Positions 46,021-54,767 of a DNA stretch of 64,000 nucleotides are shown piece by piece. Every line of letters begins with the position of its first letter. The first letter of the stretch is position 1. This DNA comes from Nocardioides baculatus (GTDB taxonomy: Bacteria; Actinomycetota; Actinomycetes; Propionibacteriales; Nocardioidaceae): NCBI RefSeq assembly GCF_016735675.1, contig NZ_JAERSG010000006.1, positions 156,414 through 220,413 on the forward strand. The letters run 5' to 3'. A program made the position numbers and the translations under genes. The notes under the pieces were generated by a model. It was not told where the DNA came from and searched no databases. It worked only from the letters and a program-made list of their open reading frames with translations.

Positions 46021-46281
46021 TCAGTGCGAGCGTCGGCGCCAGAGCAGGAGCACCACGGCCATCGCCACCAGGGACCCGGTCGCGGCGACGACCTCCGGCC
46101 GGTCCTTGACCGAGGCGACCTTCTCCCTGGCCCGGGACTTCACGTCGAGCTTCGCGGCGAGCTGGTCGACCGTCCCGGCGAGCTGGGCCCGCTGGGCCTC
46201 GATCTCGGCCTCGATCCGTTCGGGGGTGCGGGGCTGTGCGCCGGGGGCCTGACCCTCTGGCGCTCCGTGCTGAGCAGTCAT
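46021..46281 (-). CDS. DUF3618 family membrane protein
   Basis: 86 residues: the DUF3618 segment RIEAEIEAQRAQLAGTVDQL followed by AAKLDVKSRAREKV and a C-terminal helix (VVAATGSLVAMAVVLLLW) ending in RRRSH. GGGAGGG lies well placed before ATG 46281. The pairing with a YtxH-like gene is common in actinobacteria and may support envelope stress functions, which is inference. Confidence 0.8.
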   Translation of the reverse strand: MTAQHGAPEGQAPGAQPRTPERIEAEIEAQRAQLAGTVDQLAAKLDVKSRAREKVASVKDRPEVVAATGSLVAMAVVLLLWRRRSH

Positions 46282-46409
46282 TGTTCGACCCTCCCAAACC
46301 CGGTGCGTCCACACCAGCCGCGCCAACCCCTAGGGGTGCGCCGCCATGATCTGCGAGGGTTGTGGAGACCGGCCGTCCGGGGTGGGTCCGCGCCCGTAGA
46401 CTCCCCGGC

Positions 46410-48314
46410 GTGGCAGGCCGGATTCGCGACGACGACATCGCCGAGGTGCGCGAGAAGGCGCGGATCGACGACGTCGTGTCCCAGTACGTCACCCTCAAGC
46501 GCGCCGGCGGCGGGTCGCTGAAGGGCCTCTGCCCGTTCCACGACGAGAAGACCCCGTCGTTCAACGTCAACCCGGCGCGTCAGTTCTTCCACTGCTTCGG
46601 CTGCGGGGAGGGCGGCGACGTCATCGCCTTCGTGATGAAGGTCGACGGGCTGACCTTCACCGAAACGGTCGAGCGGCTCGCGGAGAAGTTCGGCGTCCAG
46701 CTGCGCCGCGAGGACGGCGACGACGAGCCCGTACGACCGCGCGGTCCGGCGCGCGGCCGGCTGATCGAGGCCCACAAGGTCGCCCAGGAGTTCTACGCCG
46801 AGCAGCTCGGCTCGTCCGACGCCGTCGTCGCGCGCCAGTTCCTCGACCAGCGCGGCTTCGACCAGGCCGCCGCCCAGATGTTCGGTGTCGGGTTCGCCCC
46901 GCGCGACGGTGAGGCGCTCACCCGCCACCTCCGCGGCCGTCGCTTCACCGACGAGGAGTCCGTCGCCGCCGGCCTCGTCGCGCTCGGCCGCTCCCACTAC
47001 GACAAGTTCCGCGGGCGCCTCGTCTGGCCGATCCGCGAGGCCAACGGCGACACCATCGGCTTCGGCGCCCGCCGGATCTTCGACGACGACCGCATCGAGG
47101 CCAAGTACCTCAACACCTCCGAGACCGCGATCTACAAGAAGAGCCACGTCCTCTACGGCATCGACCTGGCCCGCACCGCGATGAAGGACGCGCAGCAGGC
47201 CGTCGTCGTCGAGGGCTACACCGACGTGATGGCCTGCCACCTCGCCGGCGTACGCACCGCGGTGGCCTCGTGCGGCACCGCGTTCGGCACGGACCACGCG
47301 CGGGTGCTGCGGCGCTTCCTCGGCGACCACGACACCACCAGCGGCGAGGTCATCTTCACCTTCGACGGCGACTCGGCCGGGCAGAAGGCCGCGATGAAGG
47401 TGCTCGAGACCGATCAGGTGTTTGCCTCCCAGACCTACGTCGCCGTGGCGCCCGAGGGCATGGACCCGTGCGACCTGCGGCTCAAGGAGGGCGACGAGGC
47501 CGTGCGCGAGCTGGTCGCCAAGCGCCAGCCGCTCTACCGCTTCGCCCTCGACAACATCCTGCTCCGTCACGACCTCGACCGGGCCGACGGTCGCATCGAC
47601 GCACTGCGCGACGCGGCCGGCCTGGTGGCCGGCATCCGCGACAAGACGAAGATGGACTCCTTCTCCCGCGAGCTCGCCCACATGGTCGGCGTCGACGTCG
47701 ACGAGGTCCGCACCGAGGTGCGGCGGGCGGCCAGCAGGCCGGCCAAGCAGCCCGACGATCGCCGGACCACCCGCGCGACGGAGGCGCCGGAGCAGGTGGA
47801 GCCGCCCAGGCCCGCGCTGCCGAGCCTGTCCGATCCTCGCTTCCTCATCGAGCGGGAGATGCTCAAGCTCGTCATCCAGCACCCGGCCGGCGTCGGGCGC
47901 ACGACGGCGCACGTCACCACCGGCGACTTCACGCACCCGACGTTCCAGGGCGTCTGGGAGGCGGTGACGACCGCCGGTGGACCGGCCGGCGGTGCCGACG
48001 ACCCCGGCTGGGCCAACAAGGTGCGGGGCGCTGCGACGGATCCCGCCGTCGTCGCTGCGATCACGGAGCTCGGTGTCGAGCCGGTGCGTGGCACGTCCGA
48101 CCCCAACCCGACCTTCGCGGTCGCCTACGTCTACCGACTCCAGGAGCTCACCACGTCCCGCCGGATCGCCGACGTCAAGGCGCGCCTCCAGCGCACCAAC
48201 CCCGTCGACCACGCCCTCGAGTACAACCGGATGTTCGGTGAGCTGGTGATGCTCGAGCAGCACCGCCGCAAGCTGCGCGAGGGCGCCGTCGGCCAGGCAG
48301 GAGCCACCTCATGA
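46410..48314 (+). CDS. dnaG: DNA primase
   Basis: 634 residues: an N-terminal CHC2 zinc domain (CPFHDEKTPSFNVNPARQFF, then HCFGCGEGGD), the catalytic core with Toprim segments VVVEGYTDVMACHLAG and FTFDGDSAGQKAA, and a C-terminal helicase-interaction domain. It makes RNA primers for replication. GTG 46410 follows TAGACT by seven bases, indicating a leaderless mRNA. Overlaps the next gene by four bases. Confidence 0.96.
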   Translation: MAGRIRDDDIAEVREKARIDDVVSQYVTLKRAGGGSLKGLCPFHDEKTPSFNVNPARQFFHCFGCGEGGDVIAFVMKVDGLTFTETVERLAEKFGVQLRREDGDDEPVRPRGPARGRLIEAHKVAQEFYAEQLGSSDAVVARQFLDQRGFDQAAAQMFGVGFAPRDGEALTRHLRGRRFTDEESVAAGLVALGRSHYDKFRGRLVWPIREANGDTIGFGARRIFDDDRIEAKYLNTSETAIYKKSHVLYGIDLARTAMKDAQQAVVVEGYTDVMACHLAGVRTAVASCGTAFGTDHARVLRRFLGDHDTTSGEVIFTFDGDSAGQKAAMKVLETDQVFASQTYVAVAPEGMDPCDLRLKEGDEAVRELVAKRQPLYRFALDNILLRHDLDRADGRIDALRDAAGLVAGIRDKTKMDSFSRELAHMVGVDVDEVRTEVRRAASRPAKQPDDRRTTRATEAPEQVEPPRPALPSLSDPRFLIEREMLKLVIQHPAGVGRTTAHVTTGDFTHPTFQGVWEAVTTAGGPAGGADDPGWANKVRGAATDPAVVAAITELGVEPVRGTSDPNPTFAVAYVYRLQELTTSRRIADVKARLQRTNPVDHALEYNRMFGELVMLEQHRRKLREGAVGQAGATS

Positions 48315-48829
48315 GCCCGTTCTGGTCGCGTACGTCGTCGCCCTCCGTCGCGGTCGGGCCGGGGGAGCGGGTGCTCGCGTCCGCGGCCGCCGAGGACGGC
48401 GCCGTGCTCGCCGGCACCCGCGACGCGTTCTACCTCGCCAGGGCCGGATCAGGTGGCGACGACACCCGCCGCGTCCCGTGGGAGCAGGTCGAGGCCGCCG
48501 ACTGGGATCGCGACACCGACACCTTCCGGCTCTCGGAGGTCGGCACGTGGGGCGAGCAGCGCCCGGTCCACACGGCGGTCCTGACCGACCCCGGCCGGCT
48601 CCTCGAGCTGGTTCGCGAGCGAGTCACCGCCAGCGTCGTCCTCCAGCGCCACGTCGCCGTGGCCGGCCGTCGCGGGCTGCGCGTGATCGCCCGCCGCGCA
48701 CCGTCCGGCTCGGGTGGCGTCCAGTGGGTCTACGAGTACGACGAGGGTCTCGATCCCGACGACCCGGCCGTGCGCGAGGTCGCCCGGGCGACGCTCCAGG
48801 CGATGCGCATCGAGGTCGGGCTGCCCTGA
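48311..48829 (+). CDS. Conserved hypothetical protein downstream of dnaG
   Basis: 172 residues, ATGA overlap with dnaG. Alternating strands (ERVLASAAAEDGAVLAGTRD, AFYLARAGSGGDDTRRVPWE, QVEAADWDRDTDTFRL) suggest a small beta-rich PH-like fold, followed by a C-terminal helix (AVREVARATLQAMRIEVG). No family recognised; the coupling hints at a housekeeping role. Confidence 0.7.
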   Translation: MSPFWSRTSSPSVAVGPGERVLASAAAEDGAVLAGTRDAFYLARAGSGGDDTRRVPWEQVEAADWDRDTDTFRLSEVGTWGEQRPVHTAVLTDPGRLLELVRERVTASVVLQRHVAVAGRRGLRVIARRAPSGSGGVQWVYEYDEGLDPDDPAVREVARATLQAMRIEVGLP

Positions 48830-48881
48830 TTTCTCCCGGGCGCTCGCTGCTTGCTAGTGTTCTGCTCCGCTGCACAAGCGA

Positions 48882-48954
48882 TCCCCTATAGCTCAATTGG
48901 CAGAGCATTCGACTGTTAATCGGAGGGTTCCTGGTTCGAGTCCAGGTGGGGGAG
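48882..48954 (+). tRNA. tRNA-Asn (GTT)
   Basis: Full cloverleaf: acceptor TCCCCTA / TGGGGGA (one G.T pair), D arm GCTC/GAGC, anticodon stem TTCGA/TCGGA with loop CTGTTAA giving anticodon GTT at 48915-48917, T arm CCTGG/CCAGG, discriminator G. No CCA is encoded. TAGTGT at 48855-48860 is a plausible -10 box. Confidence 0.95.
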
Positions 48955-48959
48955 CACCC

Positions 48960-48992
48960 GAAGGGCCCGAGGCGTCATGCCTCGGGCCCTTC
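48960..48992 (+). terminator. Terminator of tRNA-Asn
   Basis: A perfect 14-bp stem (48960-48973 with 48979-48992) with loop GTCAT begins five bases after the tRNA and is followed by a short AT-rich stretch (CATTTCG). Confidence 0.85.
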
Positions 48993-49084
48993 AGCCATTT
49001 CGACCACGTAACGACTGGGCCGCCGCGTGTGAACTGTGCGTAACACGGAGGGTGTGCGGGGGCCGGTGGCGTCAGGCTGGTCGC

Positions 49085-49885
49085 ATGACCGCGGACCCCG
49101 CCTCCGGCGCGCCCGGCGCACCCCAGTTCCTCGTCCGGCCCGACGGCTCGGTGGCGGGCGACGACGGCGCGTCCGGAGCGCTGGCCGCGGCCCTGCCCTA
49201 CACAGGCCGGCTGGCCCGACGCATGGGCGAGCTGGCCGGTGTCGGCGACCTGCGACTCGTCGAGGCGTTCGGCACCGACCACCTGACCGTCGGCGTGACG
49301 TGGACACCCGCGGGCGAGGGCACCTATCGAGCCGCGCTCGCGCCGCTCGCGCCGCGCACGGTGCCGACGTTCACCGTGGTCGGTGCGGTGGACCCCGCTG
49401 CCGCGGTCATCCACTGCCTCGGCCGGCTCGACGCCGTCGAGGGAGTGAGCTGGAGCGCCGTGGTCACGGTCGACGCCCGCGTCATCGGCATCCAGGCGGA
49501 GCAGCAGGACCTCGACCGCCTCGCCGAGGTGGGGAACCGGATGCTCGCGATCCTGCGCTCGCTGGAGGACCAGCACGGGTCGGGATTCGTCCGGCTGGGG
49601 TTCGAGGAGGGCGCCCTGCTCGGCGCGTCGCTCGGGCGGCACGCCCTCGTCGCCGCGATCGACGGTGCCGACGACGAGGCCCTCACCGCGATGATCGACG
49701 AGGTTCGCGCGATCCTCGCCGACCAGGACCTGTCGGCCGTCGCGTCGCACCGCGAGCCAGAGGTGGCACCGGTCGTCGAGGCGCCGCCGGAGGTGCCACC
49801 GGTGGCGCCGGCGCCTCTGGTCGGCGCACGGTTCGGCGGCGCGGCGCCCAGGAAGGAGCGCGGGTCGCGCCGGTTCGGCCGTTAG
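49085..49885 (+). CDS. Hypothetical protein
   Basis: 266 residues, soluble, no signal. Structured segments ALPYTGRLARRMGELAGVGD, LEAFGTDHLTVGVTW-like strands and QDLDRLAEVGNRMLAILRSL alternate in a way that could be a tandem Roadblock/LC7-like or PH-like fold. The tail is Pro/Val-rich (PEVAPVVEAPPEVPPVAPAP) and ends basic. No confident family. It converges on the PIG-L gene with eight bases between them. Confidence 0.6.
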   Translation: MTADPASGAPGAPQFLVRPDGSVAGDDGASGALAAALPYTGRLARRMGELAGVGDLRLVEAFGTDHLTVGVTWTPAGEGTYRAALAPLAPRTVPTFTVVGAVDPAAAVIHCLGRLDAVEGVSWSAVVTVDARVIGIQAEQQDLDRLAEVGNRMLAILRSLEDQHGSGFVRLGFEEGALLGASLGRHALVAAIDGADDEALTAMIDEVRAILADQDLSAVASHREPEVAPVVEAPPEVPPVAPAPLVGARFGGAAPRKERGSRRFGR

Positions 49886-49893
49886 CCCCGCAC

Positions 49894-50646
49894 TCAGCCC
49901 CAACCGAGCGGGAACACCTCGAACGTCGCCGCGTGGGTGACGCCGAGCCCCTGTCCGCCGCCGCGGAGGATGCCGTCGAGGAACTCCTCGGGGTCCCAGC
50001 CCTCCCAGCCGAGGCCGTCGATGTAGGCCTTGTGCTCCTTGAGCGAGGCGACGCCGGCCTGGAAGGTGTCCGTGACGTCGACGGCGTGCGTCGCCTGCGG
50101 CGAGCTGCCCGACCACACGGCCCGGACGCCGCCCCAGGGCTCGAGGCCGTCGGTCAGCTGGTCGGGGAAGATCCACCGGTTGCCCGCATCGCGTACGGCG
50201 TCCAGCAGCGCCCGACCGACCGCGATGTGGTCGGCCTGGTTGAGGTTCGTGCCGCCGAAGGTCTCGCGGAAGTTGATCGTCATCGCGATGTCGGGTCGGT
50301 GCTTGCGCACGACCGCGGCGATCGCACGCCGCAGCTCGACGCCGTACTCCAGGGTGCCGTCCGGGAGCCTCAGGAACTCGACCTCGTCGACGCCCACCGC
50401 ACGCGCGGAGGCGATCTCCTCGCCCTCGCGCAGCGGGCCGCTCTCGTCGGGGTGGATGCCGTCGATCCCGGCCTCGCCGCTGGTCACCATGCAGTAGACG
50501 ATCCGCTTGCCCTGACCGGTCCAGCGCGCCACGGCGGCCGCCCCGCCGTACTCGATGTCGTCGGGGTGCGCGACCACGAACAGTGCGCTCTCCCAGTCCT
50601 CGGGAAGGGGCTCGAAGGAGGGGGCGGTGGGCCGGTCGTCCGTCAT
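49894..50646 (-). CDS. PIG-L family deacetylase
   Basis: 250 residues. LFVVAHPDDIEYGGAAAVAR carries the zinc motif AHPDD with a later His (NLNQADHIAVGRALLDAV). The family removes N-acetyl groups from sugars or related amides, as in mycothiol synthesis (MshB) or its amidase. Its short length and single-gene context do not identify the substrate. Divergent from the molybdoenzyme gene. Confidence 0.85.
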   Translation of the reverse strand: MTDDRPTAPSFEPLPEDWESALFVVAHPDDIEYGGAAAVARWTGQGKRIVYCMVTSGEAGIDGIHPDESGPLREGEEIASARAVGVDEVEFLRLPDGTLEYGVELRRAIAAVVRKHRPDIAMTINFRETFGGTNLNQADHIAVGRALLDAVRDAGNRWIFPDQLTDGLEPWGGVRAVWSGSSPQATHAVDVTDTFQAGVASLKEHKAYIDGLGWEGWDPEEFLDGILRGGGQGLGVTHAATFEVFPLGWG

Positions 50647-50712
50647 GTTCCGAGCATGGCACCCGACCCTTGGTGTAGTGAAACAGGTGACTTACTCGTA
50701 TAAGGTCGCGCC

Positions 50713-51915
50713 ATGACGTCGTACACGCCCACCCGTCGTGGCCTCCTCGCCTCCGCTGCCGTCGTCGGCGGTGCAGCACTGACCCCCGCCTCCCTCTGGC
50801 GCGCGGCGCCTGCCGCAGGCGCGTTCCCGGCGATCCTCAAGCCGACACCCGCCACGCAGTTCCGCGACTTCGGCACCAACGCCGAGATGCTGTGGAGCTC
50901 GGTCGACCCGACGGCCTACCTGACGCCGCAGTCGCGGCTCTTCGTGCGCAACCACTCGCGCACGCCGCAGCTCGACCGCTCGACCTACGCCCTGAAGGTG
51001 TACGGCGACGGGCTCGCCACCTCGCGCACCGAGGGCGAGGCGCTCACGCTGTCCTTCGCCGACCTCCAGCGCCTCCCGCACCACGAGCTGACCGCGGTGC
51101 TCGAGTGCACCGGCAACGGCCGCAGCTACTTCACGACCCAGCAGGGCCAGACCGTCTCGGGCACCGCCTGGACGAGCGGTGCCGTCGGCACCGTGCGGTG
51201 GAGCGGCGTGCGCCTGCGCGACGTGCTCGCCTCCGTCGGGATCTCGCCCGACGCGGTGTCGATCCAGGCGACCGGGCTCGACGACGACTTCGTGTCGGGC
51301 GGGACCAACTACGGCAGGGTCCGGCGACCGTTCTCCGTCGAGAAGGCGCTCGACGACGCGCTGCTCGCGTGGGGGATGAACGGCGAGGACCTGCTGCCCG
51401 ACCACGGCTACCCGCTGCGGCTGGTGCTGCCCGGCTGGGTGGGCATCGCGAGCATCAAGTGGCTCGGCTCGCTCGAGGTCTCGACGACGCAGCTCACCTC
51501 GCCGTGGAACACCACCTTCTACCGGATGACGGGTCCGCAGTGGCCCGCCGACTCACCGCCGCTCACCGTCAACCCGGTGCGCTCGGCCTGGGAGCTGGCC
51601 CGCGACCAGGTCCTGCCCGCGCGGCCGGTCACCCTCACCGGACGCTCGTGGAGCGGCGCCGGCACGATCGCCAAGGTCTCCGTCAGCCTCGACGGCGGCG
51701 CGTCGTGGCGACCCGCGGTGCTCGACCGGCGCGGCCGCGAGGGCCAGGGCTGGACGCAGTGGTCGGTGCGGTGGGGCAACCCGCGTCGGGGTCGCCACGA
51801 GCTGCTCGCCCGCGCGACCGACGACCAGGGCCGGACGCAGCCGTTCGAGGCGGCCTTCAACACCCAGGGCTACTTCTTCGACGCCGTCGTACGCCACCCG
51901 GTGCAGGTGGCGTGA
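50713..51915 (+). CDS. Tat-exported sulfite-oxidase-family molybdoenzyme
   Basis: 400 residues. An N-terminal twin-arginine signal (TRRGLLASAAVVGG) points to Tat export. The Mo-cofactor domain has VLECTGNGRSYF with the molybdenum-ligating Cys132, ATGLDDDFVSGGTNYGRV and GMNGEDLLPDHGYPLRLVLP, and the C-terminal dimerisation domain ends near residue 395. It probably oxidises sulfite or a related sulfur compound outside the cell. No heme domain is fused. Confidence 0.87.
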   Translation: MTSYTPTRRGLLASAAVVGGAALTPASLWRAAPAAGAFPAILKPTPATQFRDFGTNAEMLWSSVDPTAYLTPQSRLFVRNHSRTPQLDRSTYALKVYGDGLATSRTEGEALTLSFADLQRLPHHELTAVLECTGNGRSYFTTQQGQTVSGTAWTSGAVGTVRWSGVRLRDVLASVGISPDAVSIQATGLDDDFVSGGTNYGRVRRPFSVEKALDDALLAWGMNGEDLLPDHGYPLRLVLPGWVGIASIKWLGSLEVSTTQLTSPWNTTFYRMTGPQWPADSPPLTVNPVRSAWELARDQVLPARPVTLTGRSWSGAGTIAKVSVSLDGGASWRPAVLDRRGREGQGWTQWSVRWGNPRRGRHELLARATDDQGRTQPFEAAFNTQGYFFDAVVRHPVQVA

Positions 51916-51931
51916 CGGCTGCCCGCCCCGA

Positions 51932-53218
51932 TCAGGCCATGACCCCGACGGGCGTCGGCGCGAACCCGGGGAACACCTGGGCCGTCGAGACGCCGAAGCG
52001 GCGGGTGACGATCTCGCTGAGCACGCTGCGGTAGTCGGTGGTGACGAGCAGGTCGGCGTCCAGGGAGTCGGTCAGGCCGGGCCACGAGCCGTAGTAGCGA
52101 CCGCCGCGGACCCCGGCGCCGGCGACGAACATGACGTTGCCGAAGCCGTGGTCGGTCCCGTAGTTGTCGTTCTCCTTGACCCGCCGGCCGAACTCGCTGA
52201 GCGTCACGAGCGTGACGCGGTCGGCGAACGGGCCGAGGTCGGCGAAGAAGGCGGCGATCGAGCCGGCCAGGTCGCCGGCGTTGCGGCGCATGTCGCCCCA
52301 CTCGAGCGTCCCGAGGTCGGTGTGCATGTCCCAGTCGCCCTGGTCGACGGTGACCACCTCGGCACCGACGCCGGAGCGCACGATCCGCGACACGTCGGAG
52401 AGCGCTCGGCCGAGATCGGTGGAGGGGTAGGCCGCCGTCGCGGACTCGCTCGCCGGCAGGTCACGGGCCACCCCGAAGCTCTGCGCCCCCGAGATCGCGT
52501 CGCGGACCGCCTCGTTCATCCGGCCGCGGCCCTTCCACACGTGCTGGAGCGCGAGCAGCCGCCGGCCGTCGTCGTCCGTCCCGGCGACCTCGGCCCGGTC
52601 CACGTCGTCCACCACGAAGGCCGGGTTGGTCCCGAAGAGCGACGTCGGCACCTGGTTGCCCATCGCGGTGCCCTGCAGCGGCGAGGTGCCGGGCAGGTCG
52701 CCGAGCAGCCGGTTGAGCCAGCCGTTGCGCTCGGTGGAGCCGGGCGCGGCGTCCTCGATGGCCTCCATCGCGGCGAAGTGCGAGCGGTTGGGGGTCGCCA
52801 TCCCGGTGGCGTGCACGGCCGCCAGCGTCCCGGCGTTCCACATCGGCAGCAGCGGGGCCAGAGCCGGGTGCAGGCCGAACATGGCGTCGGGTGCCAGCAG
52901 CGACGTGTGCGGTACGCCGATGCGCGGGCGCGCGGCGTAGTAGGCCGGGTCGCCGTGGGGCACGACGAGCGAGAGGCCGTCGGCAGCACCGCGCAGCGAG
53001 AGCAGCACGAGGACCGAGCCCAGCGGCGAGGAGAGCCGGTTCGCGGTGCGGCCGGTGACGGCGTACGCCTGCGGGCCTGAGCGCGTCAGGCCCGGGCCGA
53101 GGGCGAGCGCGCCACCGGCGAGCGCGGTGCCGAGGAGGGCGCGGCGGCTCAGGGCGAGGCGTGCCTCGTCGTAGTCGGGGCAGCCGCAGGAGGCGGTCGT
53201 GGGAGTCGTCTCGGTCAT
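51932..53218 (-). CDS. DUF1501 family protein, Tat-exported
   Basis: 428 residues with a twin-arginine signal (SRRALLGTALAGGALALGPG) starting at about residue 25. DUF1501 segments: LVLLSLRGAADGLSLVVPHG, YYAARPRIGVP, FGLHPALAPLLPMWNAGTLA, DQGDWDMHTDLG and TLSEFGRRVKENDNYGTDHG. The family has an alkaline-phosphatase-like fold and is nearly always next to DUF1800. Only one base separates it from the DUF1800 gene upstream. Confidence 0.88.
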   Translation of the reverse strand: MTETTPTTASCGCPDYDEARLALSRRALLGTALAGGALALGPGLTRSGPQAYAVTGRTANRLSSPLGSVLVLLSLRGAADGLSLVVPHGDPAYYAARPRIGVPHTSLLAPDAMFGLHPALAPLLPMWNAGTLAAVHATGMATPNRSHFAAMEAIEDAAPGSTERNGWLNRLLGDLPGTSPLQGTAMGNQVPTSLFGTNPAFVVDDVDRAEVAGTDDDGRRLLALQHVWKGRGRMNEAVRDAISGAQSFGVARDLPASESATAAYPSTDLGRALSDVSRIVRSGVGAEVVTVDQGDWDMHTDLGTLEWGDMRRNAGDLAGSIAAFFADLGPFADRVTLVTLSEFGRRVKENDNYGTDHGFGNVMFVAGAGVRGGRYYGSWPGLTDSLDADLLVTTDYRSVLSEIVTRRFGVSTAQVFPGFAPTPVGVMA

Positions 53219-53219
53219 G

Positions 53220-54677
53220 TCAGCACGCCAGGTGGTCGGGGGAGTCGAGGACAGCGGCGAGCAGCCGCGGGAAGCCCCACTGGTAGAGGCCGTGCTCGCG
53301 ATCGATCTTCTCCTTGGCCCTGCAGCCGGTGGCCAGGCACGCGGTCTCGAGGAGATTCTCCGACGCCGGCCGGTGGAGCAGGTCGCGGCTGACCGCGTCG
53401 ACGAGGTCCGCGAAGCGGATCGGCTTCTTCGCCGGGACCCACGCAGCGGGCTTGCGGTAGCGGAGGTCGACGGTCGGCCACCAGCCGCCGGCCATCGCCC
53501 AGTGCATGCTCATCGAGCCGAGCGCGCGCGACGGCGACGCCCAGATGTCGTCGCGCACCGGAGTGCCGTCGGGCCGCGGCCAGGCGTGCGGCGACAACCC
53601 GAGTCCGGACGCCTGCCACAGCATCGCGATCGCACCGGAGTCGTCGGCCGTGGGGCGACCGACCTCCACGCCGAGCGCGCGGTAGGTCGCCACGACGTCC
53701 TCGCTGGGGTCGCGCAGCTTCTTGCCCCCTGCACGTCGGAACTCCTTGCTCGCCACCAGCGCCCGCAGCACGGGCACGATCTCGGTGTCGTTCTTGAGGT
53801 AGACCTTCGCGAGCCGGTTGACGAGGGACGAGGGCGGGTCGTCGTGGACGAACTTGGTGGCCAGCCGCTCGGCGATGTGGCGCGCGGTCAGCGGGTGGTG
53901 GGCGAGGTAGCGCAGGTAGTCCTTCGTGAGCTCGCGGCCGTCACCCTTGCGGTTCTTGTCCTTGAAGCCCTTCACCTGCACGGTGCCGGTCCAGTGGTCC
54001 TCCTTGACGTAGGACGCAGCCCACGTCTCCCAGAGGTCCACGTGCCACCCGGTGAGGATCCGGGCCGACGCCTTCACGTCGTCCTCGCTGTAGTTGCCCG
54101 CGCCGAGGGTGTGGAGCTCGAGCAGCTCACGACCGAGGTTCTCGTTGGGTGCGCGCTTGGTCGAGGTCGCTGCCGACAGGAAGATCAGCATGGCCGGGTG
54201 GGTCGTGGTCGCGACGAGCATCTGGTCGAAGCGACCGAGCGCGTGCGTGCGGATCGTCTCGCCGTAGTCGGCCCGCCAGGTGAAGTGGGCGTCGCCGCTG
54301 ACGGGGACGTGGAGCATGGCCTCCCAGAACTCGGTCATCTTCTCGAGCACGGGACGCCGGGTGCGGATCCGGCGGACGAGCAGCCACCGTCCGTAGTCCT
54401 CCATCACCTGCCAGCCGCCGCGCACCTCGTCGACCTGGCGCTGCCACAGGTCCTTCGGCGTGCGGTCGAGGTCCGGCCACCAGCGGCGTACCTCGTCCGC
54501 AGCACCGTCCGGGAACGCGCCCGGCCGGGTGAGCTGCTGCTCGAACCAGGCCTGCGCGCCACCCGCACGGCGTACGTCGTTCGCCAGCGCGGCGTCGATG
54601 CCGTAGCCGAAGCGCATGACGAGGTGCCGTTGTGACGGTGTCAGCAACGGTTGCAACTTCCCACGATCTCTGCCCAC
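53220..54677 (-). CDS. DUF1800 family protein
   Basis: 485 residues. DUF1800 landmarks: TPSQRHLVMRFGYGIDAALA, AWFEQQLTRPG, FWEAMLHVPVSGDAHFTW, NENLGRELLELHTLG and ARILTGWHVDLW. The family is helical and pairs with DUF1501. No signal peptide is visible at its N terminus, although DUF1501 has one. GTG 54677; the next gene starts one base after its stop. Confidence 0.88.
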   Translation of the reverse strand: MGRDRGKLQPLLTPSQRHLVMRFGYGIDAALANDVRRAGGAQAWFEQQLTRPGAFPDGAADEVRRWWPDLDRTPKDLWQRQVDEVRGGWQVMEDYGRWLLVRRIRTRRPVLEKMTEFWEAMLHVPVSGDAHFTWRADYGETIRTHALGRFDQMLVATTTHPAMLIFLSAATSTKRAPNENLGRELLELHTLGAGNYSEDDVKASARILTGWHVDLWETWAASYVKEDHWTGTVQVKGFKDKNRKGDGRELTKDYLRYLAHHPLTARHIAERLATKFVHDDPPSSLVNRLAKVYLKNDTEIVPVLRALVASKEFRRAGGKKLRDPSEDVVATYRALGVEVGRPTADDSGAIAMLWQASGLGLSPHAWPRPDGTPVRDDIWASPSRALGSMSMHWAMAGGWWPTVDLRYRKPAAWVPAKKPIRFADLVDAVSRDLLHRPASENLLETACLATGCRAKEKIDREHGLYQWGFPRLLAAVLDSPDHLAC

Positions 54678-54767
54678 GACGGCCCTCCCGCAATCCCGAG
54701 ACGCCCTACTGTGGCACGTCGCGGGCCGGGGTGGCAGCGTTATCGGGTTGCTCGTGGGACGGCGCCC

